Positions 33,212 through 44,600 of a DNA stretch of 64,000 nucleotides are shown piece after piece; position 1 is the first letter of the stretch, and the number at the start of each line of letters is the position of its first letter. The translations under genes were made by a program, and so were the position numbers. The notes below the pieces were generated by a model. The model made no database searches, had not been told where the DNA came from, and saw nothing but the letters and a program-made list of their open reading frames with translations. The DNA is from Alopecurus myosuroides (Eukaryota > Streptophyta > Magnoliopsida > Poales > Poaceae): assembly GCA_028641055.1 (NCBI GenBank), contig CM054060.1, forward strand, positions 300,641,835-300,705,834, in the 5' to 3' direction.

Positions 33212-36200
33212 TTACTCGGCCTCCTGGGTTGGGTCTACAGACTTGCCCCTGCCTTCCGGGTCTTGGCCTTGGGTTTGCTCCTTGGAGGCCTTCCCAGCAT
33301 CGTCACCCGGATGGACAGTATCAGGACGAAGAGGCGGGCGGCCAGCCGGCGTAGAGGAGGAGGGCGCTGACTCAAAGTCGGTCTTCCTCTTTGCAGCTTC
33401 CTCCCTCTTCCTGGCCGAGTCAGCATTCCACTTCTCCAGAATATCGAAGGGTAAAGGCATATCCTCCTTCACAGGTTTACCCTTGGCGTCGTATGAAGTT
33501 ACGAAGTTACTTAAATCCAGAGAATCGGCAATTCTAGTCGCCGAGTGACGCACCTCGGACTGCACAGCCTTGAAATCCTTGACGCCGAATCTAGAACCAT
33601 CAGCCTTGAATTCTGGAAACCCGGCCACCAACTTTGCCGGATCAAGCTTTGGAAAGTAAGCTTTAGCCAGCATTAGCCCCCGGGCCATCCCAACTCGGCA
33701 TGCCGAGCGTTTCCAGAGCTCAATCCATGCGGGTACAGTGGAACACGCATGGATCAAAGTTTCCATACCCGGATATCCCTCGGTTGGCCACTGTATGGTG
33801 TCTAGAATCCATTTAGTGCCGGCGCAGAATCTCCGGAGCACATTCGTCAAATTTTTCACCTTCTGGATATCATCTTCTTCTTCGGGCGCAAGGTTAGCAC
33901 CTGCAAAGTAAACAGTAAAAGGTTATGACAAAATATCCCGAGTATCATGGATCAAGAAAAAACCGAGTCACGAACCAGCAAGTAATAGTATCTCACCAAG
34001 TAGGACACGATAAGTGTCGGCAACTTGGGCTGATAACTTCTTCAGAGCAGCCTGAGCAGTGGTGTACTTCTTCTTGTACTTCGCAACATCTTTGTTAAGC
34101 GTCTTCACCTCAGCTTCAAGCGCCTCTCGCAGCCGTACCTCAGTCTCCAGGAGTTGATTGGTCTTGGCCAATATCTCCTCGGTCCGGGCCATTTGTGCCT
34201 ATAAGGGACGGAAGGGTAAAGTTCAGTCGGATATCATAATAACCCAAGTATCCAAGAGGTAGTACCAAGTACAACTTCGACAAGTTATACTCGGAACTTG
34301 GGGACTAGATGGATACTATGAAATACCAATCGATATTACCTGATGTTCAGCAGCCATGCGCTCCAATATATTTTTCTCTGTGGCCTTCGCGGCGAGGAGG
34401 GCGCTCATCATCTGGTCGAAGGAATTATTACCCGGGTCGGAAGACCCGGGATCCTGGTTACTCGGGGACCGAGCTCTTGCCTTGGCAGGGGAGGGCACTC
34501 GGGTCGCTCGAGTCTTGGAATTCAGCTCGCCTCCCCCTGTGCCCAGGATTGTGACCTCTTCGTCCTCATGCGCGTGCGAGGCTATTGGATACTCGGCTTC
34601 TCGATCAGCCGGATTCTTCGGTGGCACTTGCTCCTCCTCGCCGCCAGCCGCGGCCATTGTGTTATCAGTCGGGTTCTCCTTGCCCGGGTCAACAGTTTCC
34701 ATGTCCTGGTCGCTGACAGTGACTTTGGCCCTGAGAATGATACAAGCAAGCGGTTAGTATGCAGCTAGATAAAATCATGGATGAGTATTAGAACAGCAAG
34801 AGAAGAACCTTACTCGGAGTTCACCACGAAGTCCGAGGGAAATTCACTGCTGGACCCGGAAGAAGCTGACAAAGATTGAGAAAGTGAGACGCGGAGTCGT
34901 CCCGCTAAGGGGTGATTGGGAGAAGGAAATCTCCGGTACTCGGGATGTGGTTGAGAAGTACCGGCGTGCGGAACCGGAGTTGGTGGGATGCCTGGGTTGA
35001 GCGTGGCGTCACCCGGAGTGTTCCGGGTCACCCTGCGCTTGATCATGGGTGGTTCCTTCAAATATGACCAGTCGGATAGTTTACGGTTTAGCTCGCACAT
35101 ATTAGTGAAGGAGTACGGTTTGGAGGCAAGGGAGCGATATGGGACCTTAAAGACGACCCCTCGGGGTTTCCTCTTAGCTCCAACCTCGACGACCGGTTCA
35201 GCTTCACTCTCGTCACTTTGTGTTTCTACCCCATCTTCCGGGTCTTCTTTCTCTTCCTTATCCTCCAGCCCTGAATCACCGATGAACACAGTCGGAAAAC
35301 AGGAAGTGTGGGGTGACAAGTTAGCAGGAATTGGGTTGGGAGAAAACCCGGAATGTACCTTCTTCCGAGTCAGCTGCATCTTCATCTTCTTCTGGATCTT
35401 CGGAGGAAGGGGAGGTCTTGATATTCCAGAAAGCATTATCGGCCTGAGGCAAAGGCATAAAAGCGAGAGTTGGTGATCGTATCAAGCATAAGGGCAAGGA
35501 TGAAAGTGAAAGTATAAGTGCCGGATCTTACCGCGGGAGCCGGATTCTCGCGTGTATATGGATTTAACCCGGTAATGTTCCGGATCACGTCCAACTTCTC
35601 CGTCAAGAAACTCTTGATAGTCTTGTTGGTATCGCCAGCTGGGTAATTCTTTGAGGAATATCGGAGCGCGTCCTTGACGTGCCCCGAGTAGTCACACATC
35701 AGCTTGGCGCGAATGGAGTTGGGCTGGATCCGGAAGTCCACCCATGTCTTGACCAAGTTAAGCCCAAGGAGGCCTTGGGCAGAAAGAACGGCTATTTTTG
35801 ATAGAAGGGGCTGGATGGCTTCCCTGTCCGACTCAGGGGCAAAAGCGTTGAAGGTATCTGAGAGATCTAAGAGACCCTCCGAGTAACCCGGCAGTTTCCT
35901 TTCGCCGGGTGGGGAGGTGTCTCGGCAGTAGAAAAAGGAAAGCTGCCAGTGCTTAACATGCGAGTTTAAATTAAGAGTCGGCATGGGGGAGTTTTTGCGG
36001 CGCTGGATGGAAACCCCGCCGCAGGCCAAGAGGGCCCCGTCACCGCTTTCGCGGTACGTCTTGCACTGGAAAAGTTCTATGAATAAAGCCAAATTTGGTG
36101 GGATGCACAAATAAGACTCGCACAAAACTATGAAGTGCGTTATGTTCAACATAGAGTTAGGCCCTATGTCGAACACCCGGAGACCGTAGTGGCTAAGGAC

Positions 36201-36461
36201 CTCGCGGAAGAAAGAGTGACCCGGGGGGCGAAACCCCCGGATCACATGCTCAACGAAGCATATTACCTCGTCAGCATTAGGGGTAGGCCGGGTCTCGTCA
36301 CCCGGTACCCTCCAGTGAATCTCCTCCTGAGGGGGGAGGACGCCTAACTCGGCCAGCTCCTCCAGCTTGGCCTTGGTCACAGAGGATTGCGCCCAGTTGG
36401 CGGATATGGATTGGGTCGCCCTTGGCTTAGCCTGCTGCTTCCCCTTAGTCTTGGGAGCCAT
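33212..36461 (-). CDS. TE6 antisense gene: six-exon, 917-codon ORF, putative gypsy-type transposon protein
   Basis: Exons on the minus strand are 36461-35532, 35443-35359, 35270-34814, 34730-34340, 34198-33997 and 33900-33212. The five introns (88, 88, 83, 141 and 96 bases) all begin GT and end AG. The exons sum to 2,754 bases, exactly 918 codons with the stop, with phases 0, 1, 2, 0 and 1 matching throughout. The start ATG follows a possible acceptor (TTTTGCAG, 36478-36471). Residues ~60-135 (EVICFVEHVIRGFRPPGHSF, then HYGLRVFDIGP) match the plant family I know as 'putative gypsy type transposon' (PF04195, from memory). Exons 2-4 are acidic and Ser/Pro-rich with basic patches (GAKRKPRG, MIKRRV). 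Exon 5 is a Leu-heptad coiled coil. The C-terminus is Lys/Glu-rich. The function is unknown; antisense extra ORFs are documented in Tat elements. Confidence 0.8.
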
Positions 36462-36470
36462 TGGTTCGGT

Positions 36471-37010
36471 CTGCAAAACACAAAGCAAAGTGCACGAAAC
36501 ATTAAGACTCGGAGATCATGAGTTATCCGGGTATTTACAAGCAGTATCAGTGAGAAGCATGTGTCATTGAAAAGCGTGGAAACTATGAGTTGTCCGGGTA
36601 TCACTGGGCAGAGTGAAAATTACAAACTATCCGGGTATTGATGAGCAGTACAGAAATTATGAGATATCTACGTATCGACAAGCATTTATGGAAAAAGGTT
36701 GATTTCCTATGTATCTAGAGCAAGTAAAAGAACCGGGAGAGGTGGATTTTCCGGGTATCAAACGCAGCCGCGGAAATTTGGGCGAACTGAATCCAGATTG
36801 GAAAATTTATGGATGATTTCGTTGTGAAATTAATGATTACGAGCGATAGGGGAGTGATGTATGGTCATCTATTAAGTGATTGGACAAGCTAACATGGAGC
36901 TGTGCGACCTAATCCGGTGTGGAGCAAGAAATGGCCTGCGGAAGGACCAAGATCCAATCTAGGTTAAACGGGACAATCAGGAGCTAGAGCAATGGATGCA
37001 AGGACTTTAC
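36471..37010 (-). other. Probable 5' UTR intron of the antisense gene
   Basis: In antisense orientation a donor CACTCCG|GTAAAG (37011/37010) and an acceptor TTTTGCAG (36478-36471) would remove 540 bases, leaving a GC-rich leader exon (37011 to about 37250) joined nine bases upstream of the ATG. Inside lie four diverged repeats of a TCCGGGTAT-containing motif (36518-36690). Confidence 0.5.
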
Positions 37011-37274
37011 CGGAGTGGATTGGAGAATGGCGCGACGGCGGCAGATGGCGCAGTCCTGATGCCCCTTTGCGACTCCCGGCGGGCAGGTCGAGGGCGCGGC
37101 GGCGGAGATTGGCGGCGGCGCGGGGCGAGCTGTGGAAGAGCATAACTCGCGGCGGCTCTGCTCCGGCGGTGTGCGCGAGGTCTCCGTGGTGGCGCTTTGT
37201 GGGCTCGGATGGGGAAGCGCTGGTGAGGAGGAGGAAGAAGGAGTGAACCGTTGGGGTTAGGTCACCCCCGGGTG

Positions 37275-37286
37275 CCTATTTATAGG
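37275..37286 (-). promoter_or_regulatory. TATA box for the antisense gene
   Basis: The minus strand reads CCTATAAATAGG. Transcription would start near 37245-37250, at the head of a GC-rich, pyrimidine-rich leader. It lies in the TE6 interior, 387 bases from the 3' LTR and outside it, so this promoter is separate from the LTR promoter. Confidence 0.65.
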
Positions 37287-37672
37287 TACGGGTGAGTAAA
37301 CCTAGGCCAACGGGCGGGACCCGAATTTTTTGGGATAAGAGATACCCGTCCTGATTTTCTGGGATACGCGTTAAGTGCTGGACGGGATATCCGGAATGGA
37401 TGGGAAGCAAATCTCTTCCGCGATATCAGGATCAATTAACGAGTGAAGTAAGCCGGATCTTTAGCATTTTCATCAGGGCATTGACCCGGAAAAGTAAAAG
37501 ATAGATTCAGAGGAAACCAGGTTATTATATGGACCACCGATGGAGTTAGGCCTAGCTGTTTATCAAAGCAACTTAACCCGGCCTCTATGAATTTGTATGT
37601 TTGTTATTGTTGCAGGGAATAGCATGCGTTTCAAGGAGGATCCCGTGAAGCCCAAGCTATTCTGGGGAATAC

Positions 37673-38161
37673 TGATGGAGGGATGATAACCCGGTATACT
37701 AACGTCAAGGAGTAACTCGGCCCAAAGGACGCTGTACAAGACCCGGCTTAGGGAAAAGGAGCTTCTAGAAGGCCCAGGAGTGTAGGCCTCGTAACCCGGA
37801 TTGTGGGTTCCAATAAGGAAGTTTAGGGTTTTGTAAGTAGTGTCCGGGTAGGATTCCGAGTACGCCTTGGATAGCAAGCCAGGGGATCCGGGGATTATAT
37901 AAGCCGGTCCCCTAGGGTTAGATCGACGAGTTCATCAGAGTCACAGGCTTACGAGATAGAGGTTGTGAGATATCGAGCATCCATTGTAACACAAGTATCG
38001 AGATAGTATATTCAGATCGTAGACTCGGCGACTTGATTGCCGGCTACCGGATCACATATCACCATGGTTTCCCTTGAGCTAAACCCTCTCCCAAACACCA
38101 GAGTCGATTTGCCCCAAGATAAGTTACCTCCGGTAACGTCTGCCGTGATTATCCCACGACA
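37673..38161 (+). mobile_element. TE6 3' LTR
   Basis: It starts TGATGGAGGGATGATAACC after a purine tract (TCTGGGGAATAC) and ends ...TATCCCACGACA. The intact TATATAA at 37896-37902 marks the LTR promoter. Confidence 0.93.
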
Positions 38162-40512
38162 TAACCCATGCTCGTCCTCGAGTATGAAGGTGATAAAACT
38201 AAGATGGGTTTTGCATATTGAAACAATCATGGGATATCAAGGAGGATTATTCATGCTACATATAATCAAATGATTAATACTAGAAATGAGTAGCAATATA
38301 CAATTCATGTTGTAAGAAATATCAAATATGCAAGCAAAGATGCTTCATGAAAGTTCACAAAGTGTATAATGAAATAAAAGCACTATGGACCAAATGCATA
38401 CACAAAAGGAAAAATAAAATTCTATATTCGTCAAAGAATAGCATAATGGAGAATAGAAAATATGGTGGACACTTTGAAGAAAATTGAGTAGAGGTATGAT
38501 CAAGTCTTATTTAGCCTCTAAATTATTCAACTAAAATTACTAATTGAAATGTGGTACCCATTGATCTAGGACTCTCATTGCCCCTTTATCACTAGCATCT
38601 TAAAATTGTGAGTATTGAAGTAATGAGAATGACAAGGTGGTTGAAAGCCTCATGCCCCGTGAGTGTGAAAACCTACTCCATGATTACTCAACTTAAGATT
38701 CCTAATAATCTTTGTACAATCATAATAAGTATTAATGACATCATAGAGAACCGCAAAGAGGTACCTCTTGCCCCATGACATGGAAACAAGCCCATGTTAC
38801 AATGACAAGGTGAACAAACGGAGTAGACTCATCATCCTTTTTATTTTCATTCACTATTATGCATAGCTTCTTATTTTATTATAGGATGTGTTGTAGAGTC
38901 ACTCAAGCTGTAAGTAAATTTCCACCATGATAAAGCATGGCTTGGGTTAGCGGCCCAATGCGTTTCTCTAGTCATATAGATACTTACTCATCAAAACTTA
39001 CCATTCCTCTATTTCATTTCGGCATGGCAGGAGTCCAAAAACAAAAGTACATGATATCAACCAAATGTAAATTTTTTGTGCAATGTTGAAAGCTTTCCGG
39101 TGATACACGTTTATAGCTAGCTCCCAACCACACACTTGTCAAACGCAAAACTTGTGGCTCCCATTATTGGGTCATGTTTATTAGATGCATAAAAAGTAAA
39201 GTGTGCCTTCAAAAGTTCGTGAGAGTCCTATCCCAAGTTCAACCCATGACAATTAATAAAGTGAATATCTTAATTTAGAACATAAATAACACAATAACAT
39301 GGTGAACATACTCAGAATAGCAATGAAGCTAATGGGAAGATATGGTGGACTCACTGGAAATACTTGGCTAAGGAGTGTTGGAAACAAGTTTTTACTTGTT
39401 GGAATTTTTTAAATTTTTGGGCTAGCAAGAGGGAGATAGTTGACCAGCTAATATGCATGCATATGTCCATAGAACTACTCATTTCATGAAAAACTAAATA
39501 AAACAGCAATTAACATCAAGGACATGAATAAGAGATAGCTCAAGACAACATTATTGCAAATTTCTACACATAAAAAGCCTATAAATCATGCAAACATATG
39601 TAGCTCTTCAAATCAACCATGGCATACCTATTCCAAGTCATAATACTAGCATCCAATACATTCCAACCCCAAACTCCAGTAGCTCAATCTCATATAAAAT
39701 GATGGTTGTGGTCTTATCAAAACAAAAATAAAAACAAAAACTAGACGCTTCAAGTCTCTACGATAAATGCTTTGCTTAGAAAAACAGAAAATAGACGTGT
39801 GCTAACCAAAAGAGTGTAGCTCCAGTGGGGTGTTCATCACATCCCCAAGCTTATGGCTTTCACCATTCTTGGATGTCTTGAGGCACAGCTCCTCTATTCC
39901 CTGTGAAAAAATTTCACAAAACATGTTTCTCCCATTCTTTTTCTGTGGGGTGAGATTAGTAAGGACAAACAAATCACATGCTTGCTGTGCAAAATTCCAA
40001 ATCAAATGCTCCAGTAGATAGAAAATAAGGTTCATTATGTTGTATGTTCACTCTCTTGCTTGAAAGAATCATGGAAATTCGATTCCCAAGCCCAAAGAGT
40101 GCATAAAACAAAAGAAGGCAGAATCTGTCTAGAAAAGCAGCAGCAACAAAACGAACGTTTTTCCCTAAGCTATACTCGTCAAAAAATTAAGCCAATTTTT
40201 TTGCTTACAGAGGACGAAAAGTTCCAAAACATACTAAAAAATTAGCTCAATCCGACATAATAATAAAAAACGTAAAATCATACGGTGAGCAGACTCGTGC
40301 TGAAACAGAAATTTCATGCACTAGGATAGCAACTTATAAGTCCAAATGGGTTTGAATTGACTCTTTATTGAAAAATCCAGAATTAATTAAAAAAAAACTA
40401 ATCTCTTGAGACAGCAAGAGGACACTAGGAAAATCCAAACAAAAACAACCGGGTTGCCTCCCGTAAAGCGCTTTCTTTATAGCCATATAGCTAGGCTTTA
40501 CTTACTTGATAA
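38162..40512 (-). other. TE5 interior downstream of protease, non-coding
   Basis: About 2.3 kb with no frame resembling reverse transcriptase or integrase on either strand. The first bases after the TE6 target duplication (CATGCTCGTCCTCGAGTA) continue the TE5 3' end and match the sequence right of the TE8 LTR (TACTCGTCCTCGAGTAGG, 49113-49130), which marks both as 3' regions of related Athila elements. Confidence 0.6.
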
Positions 40513-41235
40513 TCAAGAGGGATAAAGCTCATGAGGGAGCTTGTTCTTCAGCGTGCCCCTCTTCCTTGGGAAGTGCTCCATGCTTTTCTTGTGAGGGAAC
40601 TGAAACTTGACATTCCCTTCCTTGGAGTATATGATTACACCTGTAGTACGAAGAAAAGGTCTACCCAAAATAATAGGACTAGGGGATTTATCCCCCATAT
40701 CCATAATAATGAAATCAACGGGTACGAAAGTCATGTGAAATTCAATCGTAACATCTTTTATTTGTCCTACAACATGTTTATTAGAGTTATCATCAAGGAC
40801 TAATTCACTTGAGCACTTTTCTAAATTTTCTAGTTCTAGCAATTCATATAATTTTTTAGAGAGTACCGATACACTAGAACCTAGATCTAACATAGCATGG
40901 TGAATTTATTTTCCAATTGAAACTAGCACCTTGGGGATCCATTCATCCCCAAGCTTAGGAGGTATCATGGCCTCATTCTTGTACCTAGCAATTTTTTCTT
41001 GCAAGACATGATTAGCAATATAAGATCCAAAGCCAGGTTGATTAACATTTATAGTGGGATCACTAGCAAATTTTTGTAGAGTAGCAATAAGTTCTTGCAA
41101 GCTACTTTTTTCTAAATCAAGCAATGGATCCTTAATTTCAGTAAGCATAATAATTTCCTCTACTTTACTCTCTAATTTAGCTAGCATGCTTGATTCATGA
41201 GGACTAATTTCATCTTTACTAGCAAGATAAGACAT
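40513..41235 (-). pseudogene. TE5 protease with upstream linker
   Basis: The frame is the same as gag. A Leu/Glu-rich linker (41235-40909) ends at a TAA (40906-40908). A few codons later DLGSSVSVLSKKLYELL (about 40890-40840) carries the aspartic protease active site, and ILGRPFLRTTGVI follows (about 40675). The domain ends at 40513, and no polymerase follows, which appears to be the normal structure of this subfamily and not a recent loss. The two stops (41245 and 40906) would stop translation before protease. Confidence 0.75.
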
Positions 41236-41244
41236 ATATGGAAG

Positions 41245-42528
41245 TCAATATTCAGGGTACTTCACTATTTCATTCAAAGTTTCTTCTAAGCTAGTAGGGA
41301 CATGCTCACTTGTATTCTCAGCAATATGATCAATATTTTCAATAATAGGAGCAGCAATAGTAATAGAATTCATTCCTACACTAGGTTGTGCTTGTGGCTT
41401 TCCTGCTGACATGCTTAATAGAGTTGCTTGATTATCAGCTAATTTTGACAATGCTTTATCTAAATTCGAAGATTGAAGTTGCAATACTTTAATATCACTA
41501 CTAATGGATGCAATAGACTTATTTAACTCATGTATCATAGAATTTTGACTAGCAACTTGTTCCATAAGCAATTTATTAGATTCAGAAATTTCACTAGAAG
41601 GCTTCCACTTATTTTCATTAGCATTAGGATATGGAACAAAAGGTTTATTTGGCACATAAGGAGGTTTACTATATGAATTGTAAGCATTACCAAAACCATT
41701 GCTACCATAATTCCTAACAAAATTAACATCCACACTTTCAGAATTACTACCAACTAGCTCCTGCAAAGGCACATTCTCCATATTTTGTTTATTAATAAAA
41801 GCAAGAATAGTGTCCATTTTAGAAGACAAATCATTGGTTTCTTCAATTGAGTTTATTTTATTAGTGGGATTGGGTGCTATTTCAATATTCCATTGACTAT
41901 AATTTTTCAATATGCTTTCTAATATGCTCTTAGCCTCACCTACAGTTTTACTCATAAAGGCACCTCCAGCAGCAGAATCAAGTATATTTCTAGACATGTA
42001 GTTTAGACCATTATAAAAAGAGTGTAGTATGGTCCATTCATTTACTCCATGTGATGGGCATGTTCTAAGCATTAATTTAATTCTATCCCATGCCATGGCT
42101 ACATGTTCATTATCATTTTGCCTAAATGAGAGGATATTATTCCTATTTTGCAAAGTTTTAACGGGAGGATAATATTTCTTAATGAAAGCTTCTTTTAAAT
42201 CATCCCAAGACTTTATACTAGCTGTAGGTAGTGAAAGTAACCATTCTTTAGCCTTTCCTCTAAGTGAAAAAGGAAATAATTTCAGTTTTAAAACACTACT
42301 TTCCACATTTTTAAATTTTTGCATATCACATATTTCCATGAAATCATGAAGATGCTTAGAGTCATCCTCCATAGCACTACCACCAAATTGCTCTCTAGTA
42401 ATTAAATTCAATAAACTAGGACTTACTTCATAGCTTTCAGCTTGTATTTCAGGTGTAGTAATTGGCCTAGCAGTGAATTGGTCATTGGGTGTATTTGTGT
42501 AGTCACTTAATTTAGTTCTATCACCCAT
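41245..42528 (-). CDS. TE5 gag, 427 residues, uninterrupted
   Basis: It forms the particle shell. I start at ATG 42528 (MGDRTKLSDYTNTPNDQ), about 330 bases inside the primer site, because the frame upstream is hydrophobic leader-like sequence without similarity. The gag core is at residues ~70-230 (KLKLFPFSLRGKAKEWLLSLP, then WDDLKEAFIKKYYPP, and ILHSFYNGL). It is followed by an Asn/Pro-rich segment and a C-terminal helix region (LLMEQVASQNSMIHELNKS) that may form a coiled coil. It ends at a TGA (41245-41247); related elements read on to protease, so this stop may be a mutation or the end of a short gag. It is the only intact gag in the window. Confidence 0.78.
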   Translation of the reverse strand: MGDRTKLSDYTNTPNDQFTARPITTPEIQAESYEVSPSLLNLITREQFGGSAMEDDSKHLHDFMEICDMQKFKNVESSVLKLKLFPFSLRGKAKEWLLSLPTASIKSWDDLKEAFIKKYYPPVKTLQNRNNILSFRQNDNEHVAMAWDRIKLMLRTCPSHGVNEWTILHSFYNGLNYMSRNILDSAAGGAFMSKTVGEAKSILESILKNYSQWNIEIAPNPTNKINSIEETNDLSSKMDTILAFINKQNMENVPLQELVGSNSESVDVNFVRNYGSNGFGNAYNSYSKPPYVPNKPFVPYPNANENKWKPSSEISESNKLLMEQVASQNSMIHELNKSIASISSDIKVLQLQSSNLDKALSKLADNQATLLSMSAGKPQAQPSVGMNSITIAAPIIENIDHIAENTSEHVPTSLEETLNEIVKYPEY

Positions 42529-42857
42529 TTTAACAGTTTTTATGTAGTTTTTAGTTTTTATGCAAAACTGAAAAGTAAAGTAACTAGGTAAATTCGAAAT
42601 ACTAAAATAAACTAGATAACTAAATGCAAAACTAAAATGCAAACTAAAATAAAATATGCAAGACAAAACAAAAACAAGAACAAAAACAAAACAAAAATAA
42701 AACAAGACAAGAAACAAAACAATCTACTTGAAAGAAGGTGGAGATAGAAAGGACGGTACTCACGTAGGTGCAACCTCCCCAAGCTTAGGTGTTTGCACAC
42801 CTTGTTGGTGATGAAGACTTCTTGTGAGCTCCCTTGGACAACTCCTTCACCTATGGC
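42529..42857 (-). other. TE5 5' untranslated leader
   Basis: This lies between the primer site and the gag ATG. It is A-rich on the plus strand, has no supported gene, and contains the plus-strand motif CCCCAAGCTTAGG near 42778-42790. Confidence 0.6.
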
Positions 42858-42875
42858 TCCCCGGCAACGGCGCCA
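42858..42875 (-). other. TE5 primer-binding site (tRNA-Asp type)
   Basis: The complement reads TGGCGCCGTTGCCGGGGA, the primer site typical of cereal Athila elements, ten bases from the LTR end. Confidence 0.9.
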
Positions 42876-42885
42876 GAAAAACGCT

Positions 42886-44595
42886 TGATGGCTAGGTTGA
42901 GACTCCAAGTGCAGAGTGTGTAGCTAGTGGCAAGCCTTCTTCCCCACGAGGGTGACTCGAGGGTTTATATCGAACTCTTGGGGATCCAGTATTTCAGCAA
43001 TTGTCTTCCAAGCTTCCTCCAGGATCCTGCAAACAAGTAGAGAATTTTGTGCCCTCAACCTCACCAAGTGGTTGTCAAGCACAAGGTGTGAGACTTCTAA
43101 ATTGCAATGCAAAACTGAAAGTAAATGTGCAATAATTAAATCTACTACTAAATGCAAATGAGAAAATAAATATGCAATGGATTGTTTTTGTATTTTTGTG
43201 ATGCAAGTGGTGATGGAGATAATGTAAATTCGAAGTGGAGATGCAAGTAAAGTAAAGTGCAAGTAAAGTAAATTGCAGCAAAGTAACTAGAGTGTTTTCT
43301 TATAATTAAAATAGGACCAGGGTTCATGGTTTCACACTTGCATTCTCTCAAATAAAGTGGTAGACGGTGGACATAAAGAATTACATGTGAGATTACAATA
43401 ACATGTTTAACATTGAGTACTTTCATATGGGCATCACGTCCTAGCATAGAGATCTCTACGGTCATATTGATCCCTCTTATACTCCACCAAGATGCGAAAT
43501 AAATCATAACACCTCGATAATTAAGGAAAAACCAGAGTATATCTTTAAGCAATGTGACATGAAGTTGAAGTAAGAACTTGCTAGATCTAGTCATGGAGAT
43601 TGATTAGTGTCACTTCAAATCCCCGGTAACAAGGTACTCCTTTTTATCCCTAGTGAGGTAACTAAGAAAGGTTTAACAAAACCTAAGTGGATCGCTAAAC
43701 TTCTGTCACTTTCACAGCACTAGCCACCCCCCGTTACTCCAACTAATGCACCCATCACCCCACACACGCTCTCAAGAACTAGATTGATCAAAGCTAGCAA
43801 ATAAGAACAGGGTACATAAGATACATCTACTCAAATAACTCAAGATAAACAATTGCAATCTCAGATTCAATAACTCATAGAAAAGATCCACCACATAGGA
43901 ATTACAACGGTGCCCGTAATCATGTGAGGCAGCTCATACGGATCTAATTAGTGATGCACATAGAGAGAGAGATACAAGTGCTACTTCCACAAACCCATAG
44001 CCCTGGGGTGAACTACTCCCTATTCATGGAGATGTCGATGGAGATGACGTTGGAGGGGTAGGAGATCACACAGGCGGCGCCCCGCCGGAGTTTTCCCCCT
44101 CCAATCTGGAACTTCTGGTCTCTGTTTTGGTGTTTCGGTGTTTCGGCGGTGCTCTGCTCCGTAAGGGTACGGGGGACCCTTTTTATAGTCGGTTTTAGAT
44201 CAAGACAGAGTCGGTAAGTCGAAGATGGAAGGAATTGGGGCCAAAGGGGCCAAAAGGGGGCCTCTCACGTGGCCAAGGAATCTGGCCGCGTGGAAGGTCC
44301 TCTTTTGGGCCTCCTTGCCCAATTCTCGTGGATCCTTTGCCCGCAAGTCTCTCCTTCCAAGAAAATGACCCCCGCAGATTTTCAGGTGATTTCGCGGAAG
44401 TTTGCCCCCTGAAACGTAAAAAATATAGAAAACGGGGTTTCTGACAGGCAGGGTTAATTCCATAAAAGTTGGGGGGCTTTGTAATTTAACCCCAAAATAC
44501 TATAAAACATTGAATTATACCCTTATATGATGCAATATGTAATAGAAAACCATGTGAAAATATGCAAAATTCATCTATGCATTTTACATGCATCA
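42886..44595 (-). mobile_element. TE5 5' LTR
   Basis: It is collinear with 12151-13851, starts TGATGCATG at 44595 and ends ...GCCATCA at 42886. It is followed by CACCC (44596-44600), matching the left target duplication. Confidence 0.92.
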
Positions 44596-44600
44596 CACCC

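Larger units (their letters stand above)
13870..38161 (+). mobile_element. TE6: Tat-lineage Ty3/Gypsy element with antisense gene, interrupted by TE7
   Basis: The 489-bp LTRs are at 13870-13962 plus 24951-25346 (split by TE7) and at 37673-38161. The target duplication TAACC is perfect (13865-13869 and 38162-38166). Without TE7 the element is about 13.3 kb. The order is LTR, primer site, gag, protease, RT, RNase H, second RNase H-like domain, integrase, an antisense multi-exon gene, and LTR. The double RNase H and the antisense ORF are hallmarks of the Tat lineage. By eye the two LTRs differ at six positions. Confidence 0.92.
12151..44595 (-). mobile_element. TE5: Athila-type, polymerase-less element (Sabrina-like), minus strand, interrupted by TE6
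   Basis: The LTRs are at 12151-13851 and 42886-44595, with a perfect 5-bp target duplication CACCC (12146-12150 and 44596-44600). The interior is 13852-13869 plus 38162-42885, so without TE6 the element is about 8.1 kb. It has a consensus tRNA-Asp-type primer site, gag and protease, and then only non-coding sequence to the polypurine tract. The arrangement recalls barley and wheat Sabrina elements; that is recollection, not a search. The insertion splits the TE4 protease. Confidence 0.88.
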
